From Mytilinidion resinicola (taxonomy: Eukaryota; Ascomycota; Dothideomycetes; Mytilinidiales; Mytilinidiaceae): a DNA stretch of 64,000 bases. The stretch is from the NCBI RefSeq assembly GCF_010093595.1, contig NW_022985437.1, positions 459,380-523,379 of the forward strand, in the 5' to 3' direction. Position numbers and translations under genes: made by a program. A model generated the notes under the pieces. The model was not told where the DNA came from, searched no databases, and worked only from the letters and a program-made list of their open reading frames with translations. Positions 10,601 to 21,281 of this stretch are shown here, piece after piece (position 1 is the stretch's first letter; each line of letters starts with the position of its first letter).

Positions 10601-13373
10601 CAACCAAGGCTTGGAACAATCGAATGCAACCCAATAAGAAGTCGTAGTGTCCAAGGACTATTTCAGAGCCAACGAGTATTTTCGCCAAACTACCACCAGA
10701 AGTACCAACTTCCAAGAGCCGGCTCCGAGCAAGCCATGGCCAGACGCGATCGGGTGAGATTGAAACCATAGCGTGTATGAAGTGTGTGCAGTTGACAAGT
10801 AGATCTAAAGAGCCCTCAACGCCAGGTTGCTCGCACTGATGTTGTAGTTCTTGCTCGAAAATAGCGAATACAACACTGACGGTGTCTTCCGTACGATCCG
10901 ATTTTATGTTAAGATTCTCGAGCAGTGCTTCCGAGAGCTCCTGGCCATCTCCACTCGTCCCAGCCACTTTTATTGAGCAATCAAGAAGGTCGGCAAAGAG
11001 ACCAATGATCTCGGACGCATTGTCTAATGAGGTACGATCCTCAGTAGCATGTTCTACGTAGCTGGCGCCGGTCATGAACGTAGAGAGCAGGACTGCCAGA
11101 TATTTTAGAGCGGAATGATGGTATTGCCAACTCGCAACGAAAGGCTGTACGCTGTTGTCGACAACTTGTCCGGCTGTACCTTGCGGAATGTACATCTCAT
11201 CCTCTATTGGCACATGATCTTGGGGTTGGCTTGACGCTGTTATCCGCCTCTGCTTCGTCCTGATTTTTTGAAACAGCGGGAGATCTGACTTGAGGGCGAC
11301 CCAGTTTTCATTCATTTCTTCTCTGATAGATTCGTAGTCATCGAAATGTTTTCGCATAGATTGCGAGAAGTTTGTCACCTTCGTAAGAAGTGGCCCAATT
11401 ATGTCCCGTCTTAATGCATCTCCCTGGAGGCTTTGAGCAATAACGCTGCAAAACTTCATCAAGGGAACTGTTTCGTACGGATAGCGATATTGCGATTCGA
11501 GGATCAAGCTAGGAGACAAAACGTCAACGTCAGCCAGGACAAAATCGACAATTGGGTCACGTCGAGTGCCTGGGCCGCTTTCCAGCCAATCCCAAGAGGT
11601 CTGTCGAGGAGACATGATAGCCAAGGTGGCCCAGATGACATCAGGCGAGTACCTCACCAACTTCAATCCTAAGCAGGCACGGAAGAGGTCCAACAAAGTC
11701 TTTCGCTGTCGGTCAGCGGTCAAGATATCGGTACTTGTGCCAAATGTTGAGGTAACCATCTGAGCAAGTTCGGCGATCAGTGAGCAAACTCCAGTATTTG
11801 CGGCATATTCGGCAAGGCTTTGTGTGGTCGGGCTGTCGTCTAGATTTTCTCTGTCATCGATAGCAGTCCCGGCGTCCTCGAGTGGACTTGTCCCGCTCAA
11901 GAGGTCTACTCCCTCGGATGCGATTCGGTTCTCGCGCTCATAGACGATATCGCCGACAAGGCATCGTAGTGCGTATCCCAGGGTGCCCCATGCTAAAATG
12001 ACAGGACTCGCAGGGCTTGGAAGCTCAGTGGCTCTGAAGATTCCGCTTAATTCGCGAAGGCAACCTGGCTGTGAGATATATGCCGAGCTTCCATCAAGAC
12101 CGAATCTTTCTGACTCTAGGTGTTCGAGTGCCTGGGGTATCTTGAGGATAGCTAAAGAGATCGTCGCCACAAACAATTGCATGAGAGGGATTAAAGATAT
12201 CTGGCCGGGTAGGTTCTGCGCCCAAAATTAGCAGAGCGCCAATATGTACTAAAAGTGACGCTTACAAAGGGGATTTGAGCGAAGAAGCTCCATGTATCCA
12301 TGAACCTGAACCACTTTAGAGCTGCGTCGCCGGTTGGTAGATTCTCCGTGAAGATGTCGACGTGGATGAACAGCAGGTGTAGGATGTGAACGATCTCGAC
12401 GACCTGATATGTGTTCCATTTTTCCTCCGCAGTAGGTTGTATGGACTCTGGGATCTCCCATTTGGAACCTTGCCCCATAGCTTCCATACGAGACTGAATG
12501 GCATCAACGTACGCAATGAGGGGGTCCTGCTGCGGCGATGCGCTCTCGCGCGCTTTCCGTTGTAGTTGCAAGATTGTCTCGCCAACCTCTTCAACCCATG
12601 TTCTCTTAGAAGTAGTTTTTCCCGAGCTGGATCTCTGCTGTGTATGCTTGATGGAACGCAAGTCTTCCGGGGCCGCTCTACATATCAGAATTTGGCTAAC
12701 ACGTAATATATGCGCTTTCTCGGAAAGATGAAGGTCTAGGAGTCGCAATTGCCGTTGCTCGCGTGAGTTGAATAGGGATGCCGATTGCGCGTTCGCTCCA
12801 ACCGGTGCGGCAAGAATCGAGGAATTCGCCCAGAATGTGGAGGCTCCAAGATTGGATGACCCGGCGGCATCTTGCACACTGATGGCCTCCTCTTCCGTGA
12901 AGCCATTCAGCAGCTGTAATGTGGGCCGTATCTGCCATTCCAGAACGACTGTTCTCAGCGCAGAGACCTCATCGATCTGTGCGACACCGGACAGCCACAA
13001 AGCATCTTCCTTGATCTCGTCGATTTTGTAGTGTCCATTGGGAGAGGGAGTCACGTTGATGGCAGCGGTCTCGGTTTCGAATTTGCCCTTGGCACCTGAA
13101 GAGGGACCTTTGTAGGGTGCCAATGGATGGCTGAGGATGAGAACACTGGTCCTGTCGGTGAGGAACGACCGGAGGACTTGGTTTTGGTCGACGGTTCCCG
13201 GGTCGCAGAGAGCGGCGTAGACAGCTTTCCAGGATCTGGCGCAGTTAGTGCACTGGTCGATTCGAAAAGTTGAAGCTATTCATAACGGGGGGCTCTTACA
13301 GCAGATGCTTCTCCCCGCTGAAACATTCAGCTAGCGAAGGAAAGAACACCTCCGGGGTCTCGATGGGAGCCAT
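7677..13373 (-). CDS. NUP188: Nucleoporin NUP188
   Basis: Three exons on the minus strand (13373-13300, 13235-12266, 12215-7677) with 64- and 50-nt introns encode 1860 residues, matching the length of fungal Nup188. The protein is almost wholly helical and leucine-rich, with no FG repeats, as expected for a scaffold nucleoporin of the inner ring. It begins MAPIETPEVFFPSLAECFSG and continues through LSWKAVYAAL across the first junction. Nup188 partners Nup192, Nic96 and Nup53 in holding the pore channel and controlling membrane-protein passage. I base the call on length, helical-solenoid composition and resemblance to fungal Nup188 N-termini; no short catalytic motif exists to confirm it. The start at 13373 is preferred because upstream in-frame residues look non-coding. 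Confidence 0.75.
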
Positions 13374-14072
13374 GGCGCGCTTCGGTGCGCTATGAGGCCA
13401 GGCGGGGCGGGTCCATGGAAGAGGCGCGGAGGGTGTTGGTGAAGCTCCAGGTGTTTGAGCTGGGGGAACTTTTGGGTGTCGCGTAGGCCAGGCCTTGTCA
13501 CGTACCTGGCGCCAGGGCGCTTGGACCACGCTGGGATCGCGGTGAAGTGCTCGTTCGCTCATCACCTTGTCGCACTTCTTCGCGTGCTGTCTAATGTGTG
13601 TTGACACAGTTTCAGATGGAAGGCCACAACAAGCAGCGCGAAATGCACATTTCCATTTTTATTTTGCGAGCCTAGTCGTGGCATTGGAAGCCATTCACGA
13701 TCGTCTTTCCATTTACCTCCTGCTTTCGGCTGGTGATTGTGTAGGTCTCTAGCGATGCAGTTCACGTCTCTTCGGATACGCTCATCGAAGGGATTGCTAT
13801 AATAGTGTATTCGATGCCGCGCTCTGCTCCCAATTGAGCAAGCAATTCGCGGCGAAGGAGGTGCAGGCAATGCTCTAGCGCGACCTGGGTCTCCGGACCG
13901 CCGTATAAAATTATATTTCCTTGTCCTCCCGCATCTTCAAGCATTGCTTCCGTGACTCACCCTCCAGCGCCTCAGCCCTTCGAACAAGAGTCAATTGCCT
14001 CCTCCACCAGGAATTTCACGCCGTCCCGCTGCCAGGTCGCACACTGCTCCCGATTCCAGTCTTGCCGTCGAG
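13374..14072. promoter_or_regulatory. Divergent promoter region, NUP188 / trpC
   Basis: 699 bp between the two start codons, so both promoters must lie here. CT-rich stretches occur on the trpC side. Minus-strand frames at 13562-13870 and 13762-13944 are not supported as genes. Confidence 0.6.
13953..13959 (+). promoter_or_regulatory. Gcn4/CpcA (cross-pathway control) site
   Basis: A perfect TGACTCA lies 114 bp before the trpC ATG. Gcn4-type activators (CpcA, Cpc1) bind this sequence and induce amino-acid biosynthesis genes during starvation, so position and gene fit well. Binding itself is inferred. Confidence 0.65.
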
Positions 14073-16452
14073 ATGGGGCTTGACCTCATCGACCATTCGC
14101 CCCACCATCCCTCCCCCTCGGCCCCGTTGTCGACCGCCTCGAACCTCGTCCTCATCGATAACTACGATTCCTTCACCTGGAATGTCTATCAGTACCTAGT
14201 GCTGGAGGGAGCTTTCGTCACCGTCTTTCGCAACGACGAAGTGACGCTGGAGGATCTAATTGCGAAGCAACCCACACAGCTAGTAATTAGTCCTGGCCCG
14301 GGACACCCAGAGACAGATGCAGGAATCAGTAAAGAAGCTATCCAGCACTTCAGTGGCAAAATACCAGTCCTTGGCGTCTGTATGGGCGAGTGAGTCATGC
14401 GGCTTCACAGCCCGAAGCTTCATAAGCTTACGAATGAACAGGCAATGCATATACGCCGCTTTTGGAGGGACCGTAGACGTTACCGGCGAGATTCTACATG
14501 GGAAAACGTCGCCACTACGCCATGATAGCAAAGGCTTGTACGCAGGCCTCCCCCAAGACCTGCCCGTTACCAGGTATCATTCGCTAGCCGGCACGCACCC
14601 CTCGCTTCCGGAATGTCTCGAAGTTACCTCTTGGATTGCGTCGGGTCCAGACGGAGGGAAGGGGGTCATAATGGGAGTGCGACATAAGGAGTATCTTGTC
14701 GAAGGTGTCCAGTTCCATCCGGAGAGCATTCTGACCGCGGAGGGACGAGCCATGCTCAAGAATTTTCTACGGATGCAAGGAGGAACCTGGGCGGAGAACG
14801 AGCGACTGTCGAAAAAGACATACGATGAGATCAAGGGTGCGATAACGAATGTGGCGAATGGTTCTACTAATGGGACTGCGGCAACGGACAAGCAAACATC
14901 AATCCTACAGAAAATATATGACCATCGGAGGGCTGCCGTGGCAGAGCAGAAGAAGATTCCTTCGCAGAGGCCAAGCGATCTCCAGGCCTCGTACGACCTG
15001 AACCTTTCTCCGCCACAGATCTCATTCCCGTCGAGGCTTAAACAGTCTCCATACCAATTATCCTTGATGGCAGAGATCAAGCGCGCGTCTCCGTCGAAAG
15101 GCATCATCTCTTTGTCTGCATGCGCCCCGGCGCAAGCTCGTACTTACGCCCTCGCTGGAGCCAGCGTCATCTCAGTACTCACGGAACCAGAATGGTTTAA
15201 AGGAAGCATTGACGATCTCAAAGCTGTTCGACAAAGCCTCGAAGGAATGCCAAATCGACCTGCCGTCCTCCGGAAAGAATTCATATTTGAGGAATACCAA
15301 ATTCTCGAGGCGAGACTTGCCGGCGCTGACACTGTTCTGCTTATTGTGAAGATGCTTGACGTAGCCACCCTCAAACAACTCTACAAGTATTCGCTGTCAC
15401 TTGGCATGGAGCCCTTAGTTGAAGTGAATAATGTGGAGGAGATGCGCATTGCTGTGGAACTCGGTTCGAAAGTCATCGGTGTCAACAACCGCAATCTCAT
15501 CAACTTCGAAGTAGACATGGACACAACTAGTCGTCTGATGGAGCTAGTTCCCGCAGACACAATTGTATGTGCGCTGAGCGGCATCTCCAGCCCAAAAGAC
15601 GTCGAGCCGTACACGAAAAATGGTGTCGGTGCTGTACTTGTCGGCGAGGCTTTGATGCGCGCATCAGACACCACGCAGTTCATCTCAGAGCTTCTAGGTG
15701 GCTCAGAGAAGACAATTCGCACTCAAGCAAATGCAAGCCTGCTTGTAAAGATATGCGGTACTCGTAGCGCAGAAGCGGCTGAGGCCGCAATCAAGGCTGG
15801 CGCTGATCTCATCGGCATGATTCTTGTCAAAGGTCGAAACCGAACGGTGTCCACGGAGACTGCACTTGCGATCTCGAAGGTCGTCCACTCAACCAAGAAA
15901 CCGACACCTCGAAGAGAACAGCCATCATTTGCAAGCAACGTTGCGTCTGACTACTTCGATCATACCGCATCTCACCAACTCTCAGACCCAGAGCATGCTC
16001 TCCTTGTTGGCGTATTCCGGAATCAACCTCTTGAGTACGTACTAGCCCAGCAGCAGGCACTCAACCTAGACGTCGTACAGTTACACGGTTCCGAGCCCGT
16101 TGAATGGGCAAAGTTGGTACCCGTACCAGTCATTCGAAGCTTCAAACCTAATGAGCAAGGACTCGGTCTAAGAGGCTACCATGCCCTTCCATTGCTAGAC
16201 TCCGGAATCGGGGGTACCGGTAAGACACTTGACCTTGCTGATGTGAAGGAGACTCTGTCAAGAGATCAAGGTATCAAGGTCATCTTAGCCGGTGGGCTTG
16301 ACCCTGATAACGTACAAATCATCCTGAAAGCGCTTGGGGACTTGAGGAACCGAGTAAAGGTAGTGGATGTGAGTACCGGTGTTGAAGGAGACGACGGGAA
16401 GCAGAGCCTAGAAAGGATTCGAGCGTTCATCAGTGCCGCGAAGACAGGATGA
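14073..16452 (+). CDS. trpC: Trifunctional tryptophan biosynthesis protein TrpC (GATase-IGPS-PRAI)
   Basis: Two exons (14073-14389, 14442-16452) with a 52-nt intron encode 775 residues. Domain 1 (about 28-240) is the glutamine amidotransferase of anthranilate synthase, with nucleophile Cys103 in GVCMGEQC and His198/Glu200 in VQFHPES. Domain 2 (about 265-530) is indole-3-glycerol-phosphate synthase, with [12 protein letters not shown] (Lys319). Domain 3 (about 540-775) is phosphoribosylanthranilate isomerase, with VKICGTRS (Cys544). The enzyme supplies three steps of tryptophan synthesis; the TrpE subunit is encoded elsewhere. ATG 14073 begins [13 protein letters not shown], matching the usual short N-terminus; an earlier in-frame ATG at 13995 adds an atypical proline-rich extension. 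A Gcn4-type site lies 114 bp upstream. Confidence 0.95.
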
Positions 16453-17206
16453 GGCTACCTCGTTTCAGGGAGCAACTTACAGAAAAGCCCACCTAAAGAG
16501 TCCCAACCATGCTCTAACTCGTTAGTTGGCTTGTGAAATATAAAATAAGTAGACAGTAAGCCAAAACGGAGAATCAAGCCGATGCAATTCAGGCTGCCTT
16601 TTATCAAATCCTCCGTAGGTGTCTTCGGTGCTGTTGCGAAACCAAATTCTCTCCCTTTATATTACTTATCTTCTTTGCCTAGTTAGCTCACTCCTCACTT
16701 GCTACGTGCTATGAAGTGGCGGTGTAGCTTGTCCTCAACTTCGCTCTAGCTTCATATACTCTGCTCACTTCTTCACCTCACTCTCCTACTCGCTCAAGTT
16801 CCATCCACCTTTCTCGAGCAGGGCTATCCAACAATCTTCAAAAGATCTACGAGAATCTAGAGCACGTCTCTTTCAACATCGAACCTCGTGGGCCTCTCCG
16901 TCCAGACCACGATCAGCCACCAAGTTTCCTCGTCGACTACCACAACCGCGGCCCCTCCTACAGCTCTGTCTTCGAAGTTGCCACCTAAGCTAGCAGCCTC
17001 ACTTAAGTACAATCGCAAGTGCCTAGGTTGCCGCGTCCTTGTTAGCGTGAGGCCGGTTTCCGTCGCCTCAGTCAATTCTTTCGACACCCTCACAGACTAC
17101 AAGTCCACCCTTTTCGACTAGACGTCACGTCGTCGTGGCCATAAAGGTGTCGACCTGCAAAGCGAGTCAACTAAACCTCTTCGTCTACCGTCCAGGTACT
17201 CTCACT
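16453..17206. other. Intergenic, trpC to BRCT-WGR gene
   Basis: 3' flank of trpC, then the pyrimidine-rich promoter and likely 5' UTR of the BRCT-WGR gene (CT-rich from about 16630 to 16860). A 77-codon frame at 16888-17121 is most likely 5' leader. Confidence 0.5.
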
Positions 17207-18558
17207 ATGAAGGACCCGTTCGGAAAGTTCGTTATCGCCGCCACTGGAAACTTCGACGTTGGCATCGATAAGATCAGAGGCTGGGTTCAAGTCAATGGAG
17301 GAAAATGGACTACCACCATTACCAAACATACAACTCATCTGGTCTGCACAAAGGAGCACTGGAAGAGGGATGTTCAGATGGGTACGTTTTCCGTTCTCGC
17401 TAAACTTTGATTTGATGAAAAGATGACTGACTCCTAATTAGTTGCTGCTGCGAAGGCCAATCCCAATATCCATATCGTGAAATACGATTGGCTTGAAGAC
17501 TCGCTCCAAGCTCGAAACCCGAAGAACGAGAAACCTTATCTATGGAAGACCATCATGAGGGCGAAGCTCAAAGAGCAGAATCGGCAGAAGGCGGCAATGC
17601 GCAACGCTCTGAAGCAAGATGGTAAGCATCCCCCATCTCCCCCTTCATCCCGTCGAAAGACCCACCAACCGTTAACGCCTCTATAGCCGTTGCATTCCAC
17701 GGCGGCTGCAAAAAAGCGCGGGAGGACCTGAACTCTGGTACGTTGTCCAAGCGCAAAGCCAAAAACTCAAACACCTGGTTCACCTCCTCCCTGGCCTCGC
17801 TCGAGGCCGCGCGCGCCGAACGCGCTGCCCACAAGGCCGCTGCCTCCATCCTGCCCACCCCCAGCCCTGACGGCCAGCACTCTCCCCGCCACCCCGCTGC
17901 CCAGCCCTCCTCGCCCACTACTGCCCAGTCTCCACCCGCTGCACCCCAGACCCCCACTCCCCAGCCCCCTCCCCTTCCTTCTCCTCTCCCCCCGCTGCAT
18001 CCCGCTGCAAAGGCTGACAATGAGGTCGCCGTCCGCTTCCTAGACCTCTACCACCTGCACCGCGACGCGACAAACTTCATCTACGACGTCGTCCTCGCGC
18101 GCATCGACCTCGCCACCAACACAAACTCGCGCTACCACCTGCGCCTGTACGAGACGCACACGGCGCCGCACGCGTACTGCACCGTGCTGCGCTACGTGGC
18201 GCCCGGCCAGGCGGCGCCCGCGAAGCAGTACGTCGCGCCCATGGGCAGCAGCTACGAGGTGGCGTTCCGCGCGTGGCGGTCCGTGTTTCAGCAGAAGACG
18301 CTGCTTGCGTGGGAGGAGCGGCTGCTAGACGAGAGGGAGAAGGCGGAGCGGGTGCGAGCGCGGATGGGGAGCGGGAGTGGGAGTGGGAGTGGGAGGGGGA
18401 GNNNNNNNNNNNNNNNNNNNNNNNNNNNNNNNNNNNNNNNNNNNNNNNNNNNNNNNNNNNNNNNNNNNNNNNNNNNNNNNNNNNNNNNNNNNNNNNNNNN
18501 NNNNNNNNNNNNNNNNNNGTTGAGGTTACGATTTAGGGGGGTGGGGATTGTGGATTAG
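17207..18558 (+). CDS. BRCT-WGR domain protein, broken by assembly gap
   Basis: Exons 17207-17381, 17442-17621 and 17687 onwards, with 60- and 65-nt introns. Residues about 1-90 form a BRCT domain: KFVIAATGNF, GGKWTTTITKHTTHLVC and VKYDWLEDSL. A basic linker and a Pro/Ala/Ser-rich spacer (about 165-215) follow. Residues about 220-335 resemble a WGR domain as in PARP proteins, with YHLRLYETHTAPHAYCTVLRY and YEVAFRAWRSVFQQKT. No PARP catalytic domain is visible. The BRCT-WGR pair suggests a role in DNA-damage signalling, which is inference. The C-terminus enters a GGGAGT-type repeat coding for Ser-Gly and then a run of N. The stop at 18558 depends on the stated gap length and is not reliable. 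Confidence 0.7.
18402..18518. other. Assembly gap (117 N) in G-rich repeat
   Basis: Run of N beginning directly after GGGAGT-like hexamers (18365-18401). The sequence after it is also G-rich. The G-rich tract probably caused the break, so true length and frame across it are unknown. Confidence 0.95.
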
Positions 18559-19120
18559 GGGCGGAGGAGATATGGGGGTTGAGGCTTTGGTTTGCAGGTT
18601 TGGTATTGGGAGTTTGCGGTATCTCTGGGCTACGATTGGATTTTGGGGCTGCGAGTTGGAGGCTTGATTTAAGGGTTTATTTCATGGAGTGATGCATGAG
18701 CGGGCGAGACTATCTGGCATGCACTCATATAGAATCTTCACATGATACAGATGTTATCAACGATGAAAGCGTTTGGTATCAGCTTCAGTAAAGACTGACA
18801 TTGCGATATACGGGTAAGACTAAGCAGAAATGCCATGAGCATTCGTAGACCGATGTAGGGGCTGAGTGAATGTACTTCCGATATTTCCTCCTAGCCTAAA
18901 TCCTCCGCATATCCCCCGGCTCCTAACGCGGCGGGGGTTGAGCTGCACGGGGTTGGTTCAGAGGGTTTCTTTGTAGCAAAGCTTCTTTTCTCAATGTACT
19001 CGTGGTATGTATGTGCAGTCGAACTTCGATAACTCCTCTTTCTACGAATCCACTCCTGCGAACTATCACGACCTCCAACTATTGTAAGAAGAGCCGGATG
19101 CTTAAGTATATATTGTCTCT
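18559..19120. other. Intergenic, 0.56 kb
   Basis: 3' flanks of the BRCT-WGR gene (plus) and the BTB gene (minus). G-rich on the plus strand up to about 18670. No gene supported. Confidence 0.5.
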
Positions 19121-19892
19121 TCAGGTAGTTGTCCAGCAAGGCTTCCCTTCTCTTGTATGTTCATGAAATTCGCAAGGGTCGTCACGCCAGCGGGGCATGC
19201 TAGGAGCCGGCCTAATCCGGTAGGGCCGGAACTCGATAAGCCCGGACAAAAGGTCCTTAAGGAAGTCTTCAGGTAGGGACACGTCTCCGTAAGTCTCTGT
19301 AAGGGTCTTGTCCTTGCAACAGTGAACGATGTATTCGGTCACGAAACATCTGAGCGAAGATCTAGGCATCGTCTCCGTGTATATTGCTTTCAGGTCATCC
19401 TTGAGGTCGATGTATCCGGGGTAGTCTTCGCCGACAAGAATGAGTGTGTCCATGACCGTGTCCGTGAATCGTATGTCCAAAAGGCGGTGTCCCAGGATCC
19501 AGCACTGAATAAGGCTGGACATCTCCTTCTTGAACAAAGTACCTGATTCAAACTTTAGAGCCTTCTCGATGTGTCCATCCGGTGCGCTGTAGATTTTGCC
19601 AGTATAAATCCAATTGTAGTAGAGCTTAAAATGCTCTGGTAATACTGCCGGAAGTGGGACTACACGCTCAGTCGATTCGCGCCACTCGCCTCGTAAAGCA
19701 GCGGCGAAGAAGTCTGAGCTCTTGCAGAGAAAGGAGTCGTGAATCAAGAAATCCTGAGACAGATCTTCCCAACTGACTCGCACGGTTACCATATTAGATG
19801 TAGGGCTACCTCATTATTAGCAAAAAGTTGGCCTACTTAATCGTGAGGACTTACTCGATTGCCTGGGAGGCAGGACGTCGAACATCAGGCAT
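19121..19892 (-). CDS. BTB/POZ domain protein
   Basis: Two exons on the minus strand (19892-19855, 19805-19121) with a 49-nt intron give 240 residues. The model joins MPDVRRPASQAID to PTSNMVTVRVSWEDLSQDF. Residues about 20-115 form a BTB domain, with FLIHDSFLCKSSDFFAAALRG and then VVPLPAVLPEHFKLYYNWIYTGKI. The C-terminal half is alpha-helical, without kelch, BACK or zinc-finger motifs, as in the many small fungal BTB proteins. BTB domains form homodimers and can act as Cullin-3 adaptors; the partner here is unknown. An alternative upstream ATG at 20071 would give an unrelated N-terminal stretch and is less likely. Confidence 0.65.
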
Positions 19893-20474
19893 GGTGGCTT
19901 GTATGGGTGACAAGTGACAGAAGACGGCATTCGAGGGCAGAAGTAATGTTGTAGTGATGGATCAAAGGGAATAGTGACCACACCTGGTTCAATAAAATAG
20001 CGAAAATTCTTACCAGATAATGTTAACACGGTGTTCTGACCTGAGCCACGGTCAACCTCAACCTCGACCATGGTTAACGTATGGCTCGCCGCATCATCTA
20101 CTGTAATGTCGAGCCAGCAGCTAATATAGGCTGTACTAGCTCTCTTCTTAGATACATTCCGATTTATCTTACGAGGTGTTGCATGATAAGGCCAGAGGGA
20201 GAAGCTGAGAGTCGCAATAAAACCAGATTAATCTTAAAAGAGAGAGACGGAGGAGGCCACAGCATCAATACCGTTGACCATTGGACAAAATTCAACTCCA
20301 CTGTAATAAGTGAGGCAGGTCATAAAACCAACTACAGGTACGCTCAAAGACACATACTTCATCAAGTCGGTCAATTCACGCTTTCAACGACGGATTCTTC
20401 AATTATTCTAGGGTTCACAAACCTAGCACACCAAAAAGCAAGCCGTCAAACCTCATCCCAACTCCCTAAAGAGC

Positions 20475-20480
20475 AAAAAA
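20475..20480 (-). terminator. Pol III terminator of tRNA-like gene
   Basis: Six T in a row on the minus strand, four bases after the expected discriminator base of the tRNA-like gene. This is the normal RNA polymerase III stop. Confidence 0.6.
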
Positions 20481-20484
20481 GGCG

Positions 20485-20630
20485 TACTCGGACTGAGGTT
20501 TGAACTCAGGACCTTCAGTGAAACTAGTGTTACTGCTTTGATGTTAATATTGAAATTTTCAATGTGGAGCTGTGGGCTTGGAGCCGGGGTAACCTACGAC
20601 TGACGTGATAACCAACTACACCATCCGAGC
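20485..20630 (-). tRNA. tRNA-like gene with ~72-nt insertion in the anticodon loop
   Basis: Read 5'->3' on the minus strand from 20630. The acceptor stem is GCTCGGA pairing with TCCGAGT (last pair G-T), followed by discriminator A. The D arm has A-box TGGTGTAGTTGG. The anticodon stem is TCAGT pairing with ACTGA, the variable loop AGGTC, and the T arm CTGAG-TTCAAAC-CTCAG with a good B-box. Arms add up to about 74 nt, leaving about 72 nt inside the anticodon loop. Position 33 comes out as G instead of the near-universal T however the insert is trimmed, so no anticodon can be assigned. It is either a tRNA with an unusual long intron or a relic split by an insertion. A Pol III terminator follows. 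Confidence 0.55.
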
Positions 20631-21281
20631 TCAATTAGCAGTATCGAAAATAATTGCAGCTATGATCTAAGAAATTTAGAACGTGCGAGACGATGGTGCT
20701 GGTGTTGATGTGTTGGCTGACCTTTCCGCATTCGGTTGGGGACATTTTGATGAGACAGCATTTTTCCTCGCGATTCAAGATCTTGCAAGTTTATGTAGAT
20801 GTGCATGGACTACATATTAGATTCAATAGCATCGCGATAACTAGCTACTGCTTGAGGCTTCTTTCTCTAACAATTTAGCTAGACCTACGACTAACACTTT
20901 GAACAGCCTGTCGGCTCACGTGATACTTATCAAGACTCATGAGCAAGCATACAACCATAATTCTAGCATCCAAAGCCGCGAAGAAGCGCGTCGAATATTG
21001 TTTACTTATTTTTGTACAGAAGCACTATTAATATCCTGGGTGGAGAGCATAACCAACTCATAAATCCATCCCGTCGCATAGCCAAAGAAATCATGTCGAT
21101 GAAAACGTAAGCATGTTCAGGCGCCAACCCGACCCGAGCCCAAGAGACCTGTCCTGTAAAGCCCAAAAGAAACCCATGGAGAGGAACAAAGTAGAAAGAG
21201 ATGTAATAGGCTAAGAGCGCTCCCGCGTGAAAAGGTATCACGCCATTACAAAAACAAAACTGATGAATCAACTGCCCTCCC

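Larger units (their letters stand above)
19893..21281. other. Intergenic, 1.4 kb, with one tRNA-like gene
   Basis: Apart from the tRNA-like gene at 20485-20630, I see no supported gene. The plus-strand frame 20081-20503 (140 codons) and the minus-strand frame 21002-21307 show no domain, splice or composition support. Confidence 0.5.

Noticed and set aside
13562..13870. Minus-strand frame in the NUP188/trpC divergent region
   Set aside because: No recognised feature, and it would fill the promoter of both conserved genes.
14317..14441. Alternative trpC start inside the intron, giving a single 711-codon frame
   Set aside because: It would remove the first part of the amidotransferase domain including the catalytic Cys103; the spliced model restores it.
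18530..18560. TTAGGG-like words after the assembly gap, suggesting interstitial telomere repeat
   Set aside because: Only two imperfect words in G-rich sequence, not a tandem array.
20081..20503. 140-codon plus-strand frame beside the BTB gene
   Set aside because: It runs into the tRNA-like gene on the other strand and has no family features.
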